A stretch of DNA of 64,000 nt, from assembly GCA_054601695.1 (NCBI GenBank), contig BAAHQB010000488.1, positions 1-64,000 of the forward strand, written 5' to 3'. The notes under the pieces are model-generated. The model had not been told where the DNA came from. It was given only the letters and a program-made list of their open reading frames with translations, and ran no database searches. A program made the translations under genes and the position numbers. Numbering within the stretch: position 1 is the stretch's first letter; every line of letters begins with the position of its first letter. This document shows, in pieces, positions 42,987 through 64,000 of this stretch. The stretch comes from Amorphochlora amoebiformis (Eukaryota > Cercozoa > Chlorarachniophyceae).

Positions 42987-64000
<21,014 letters not shown>

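Overview
The window is nuclear DNA of a unicellular eukaryote with compact, intron-rich genes buried in simple repeats. Three features set it apart: TA dinucleotide tracts fill almost every intron and spacer; long interstitial arrays of the telomeric hexamer TTAGGG/CCCTAA lie inside introns; and many introns also carry GA/CT, CA or CG tracts. Coding sequence exists only as short islands (14-434 bases). I rebuilt genes by joining islands at GT-AG (rarely GC-AG) junctions and checking that reading phase and family residues agree. An Arp2/3 subunit, a beta-carbonic anhydrase and a soluble-type adenylyl cyclase, with secretory signals followed by basic Ser/Arg-rich leaders, suggest an alga or protist, perhaps with a complex plastid (inference). 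TTAGGG telomeres fit several protist lineages and do not decide the taxon.

Layout: QCR9-like bc1 subunit (minus, 1385-1785) head-to-head with ARPC1 (plus, 1883-4348); an HtrA/Deg serine protease (plus, 5318-18760) whose 387 codons are spread over 13.4 kb in 18 exons; a repeat-bearing spacer; a 233-residue HExxH protein (minus, 21106-22731) head-to-head with a beta-carbonic anhydrase (plus, 22932-24338); an aspartate aminotransferase (minus, 25404-42606) with 23 exons over 17.2 kb for 440 residues; and head-to-head with it a soluble-type class III adenylyl cyclase (plus, 42987 to beyond 64000). Three of the six start sites pairs are divergent with spacers of 97, 200 and 380 bases, so shared promoters are likely.

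The most striking observation is a recurrent architecture: at least ten exons of the protease, aminotransferase and cyclase have one to four extra partial copies beside them. Each copy keeps one exon edge with its splice site and stops abruptly in a TA tract at the other end. Copies lying upstream of the true exon keep the acceptor; copies lying downstream keep the donor. These decoy half-exons look like products of repair or template switching inside TA tracts. A second unusual signal is a conserved block of about 40 bases (core GACTAAGACATGCTGAAT) found four times, always inside telomere-like arrays and always in the same orientation relative to CCCTAA.

The genes do not form one pathway: they cover respiration (QCR9), actin nucleation (ARPC1), proteolysis (HtrA), CO2/bicarbonate interconversion (carbonic anhydrase), amino-acid metabolism (aminotransferase) and possibly bicarbonate-responsive cAMP signalling (soluble-type cyclase).
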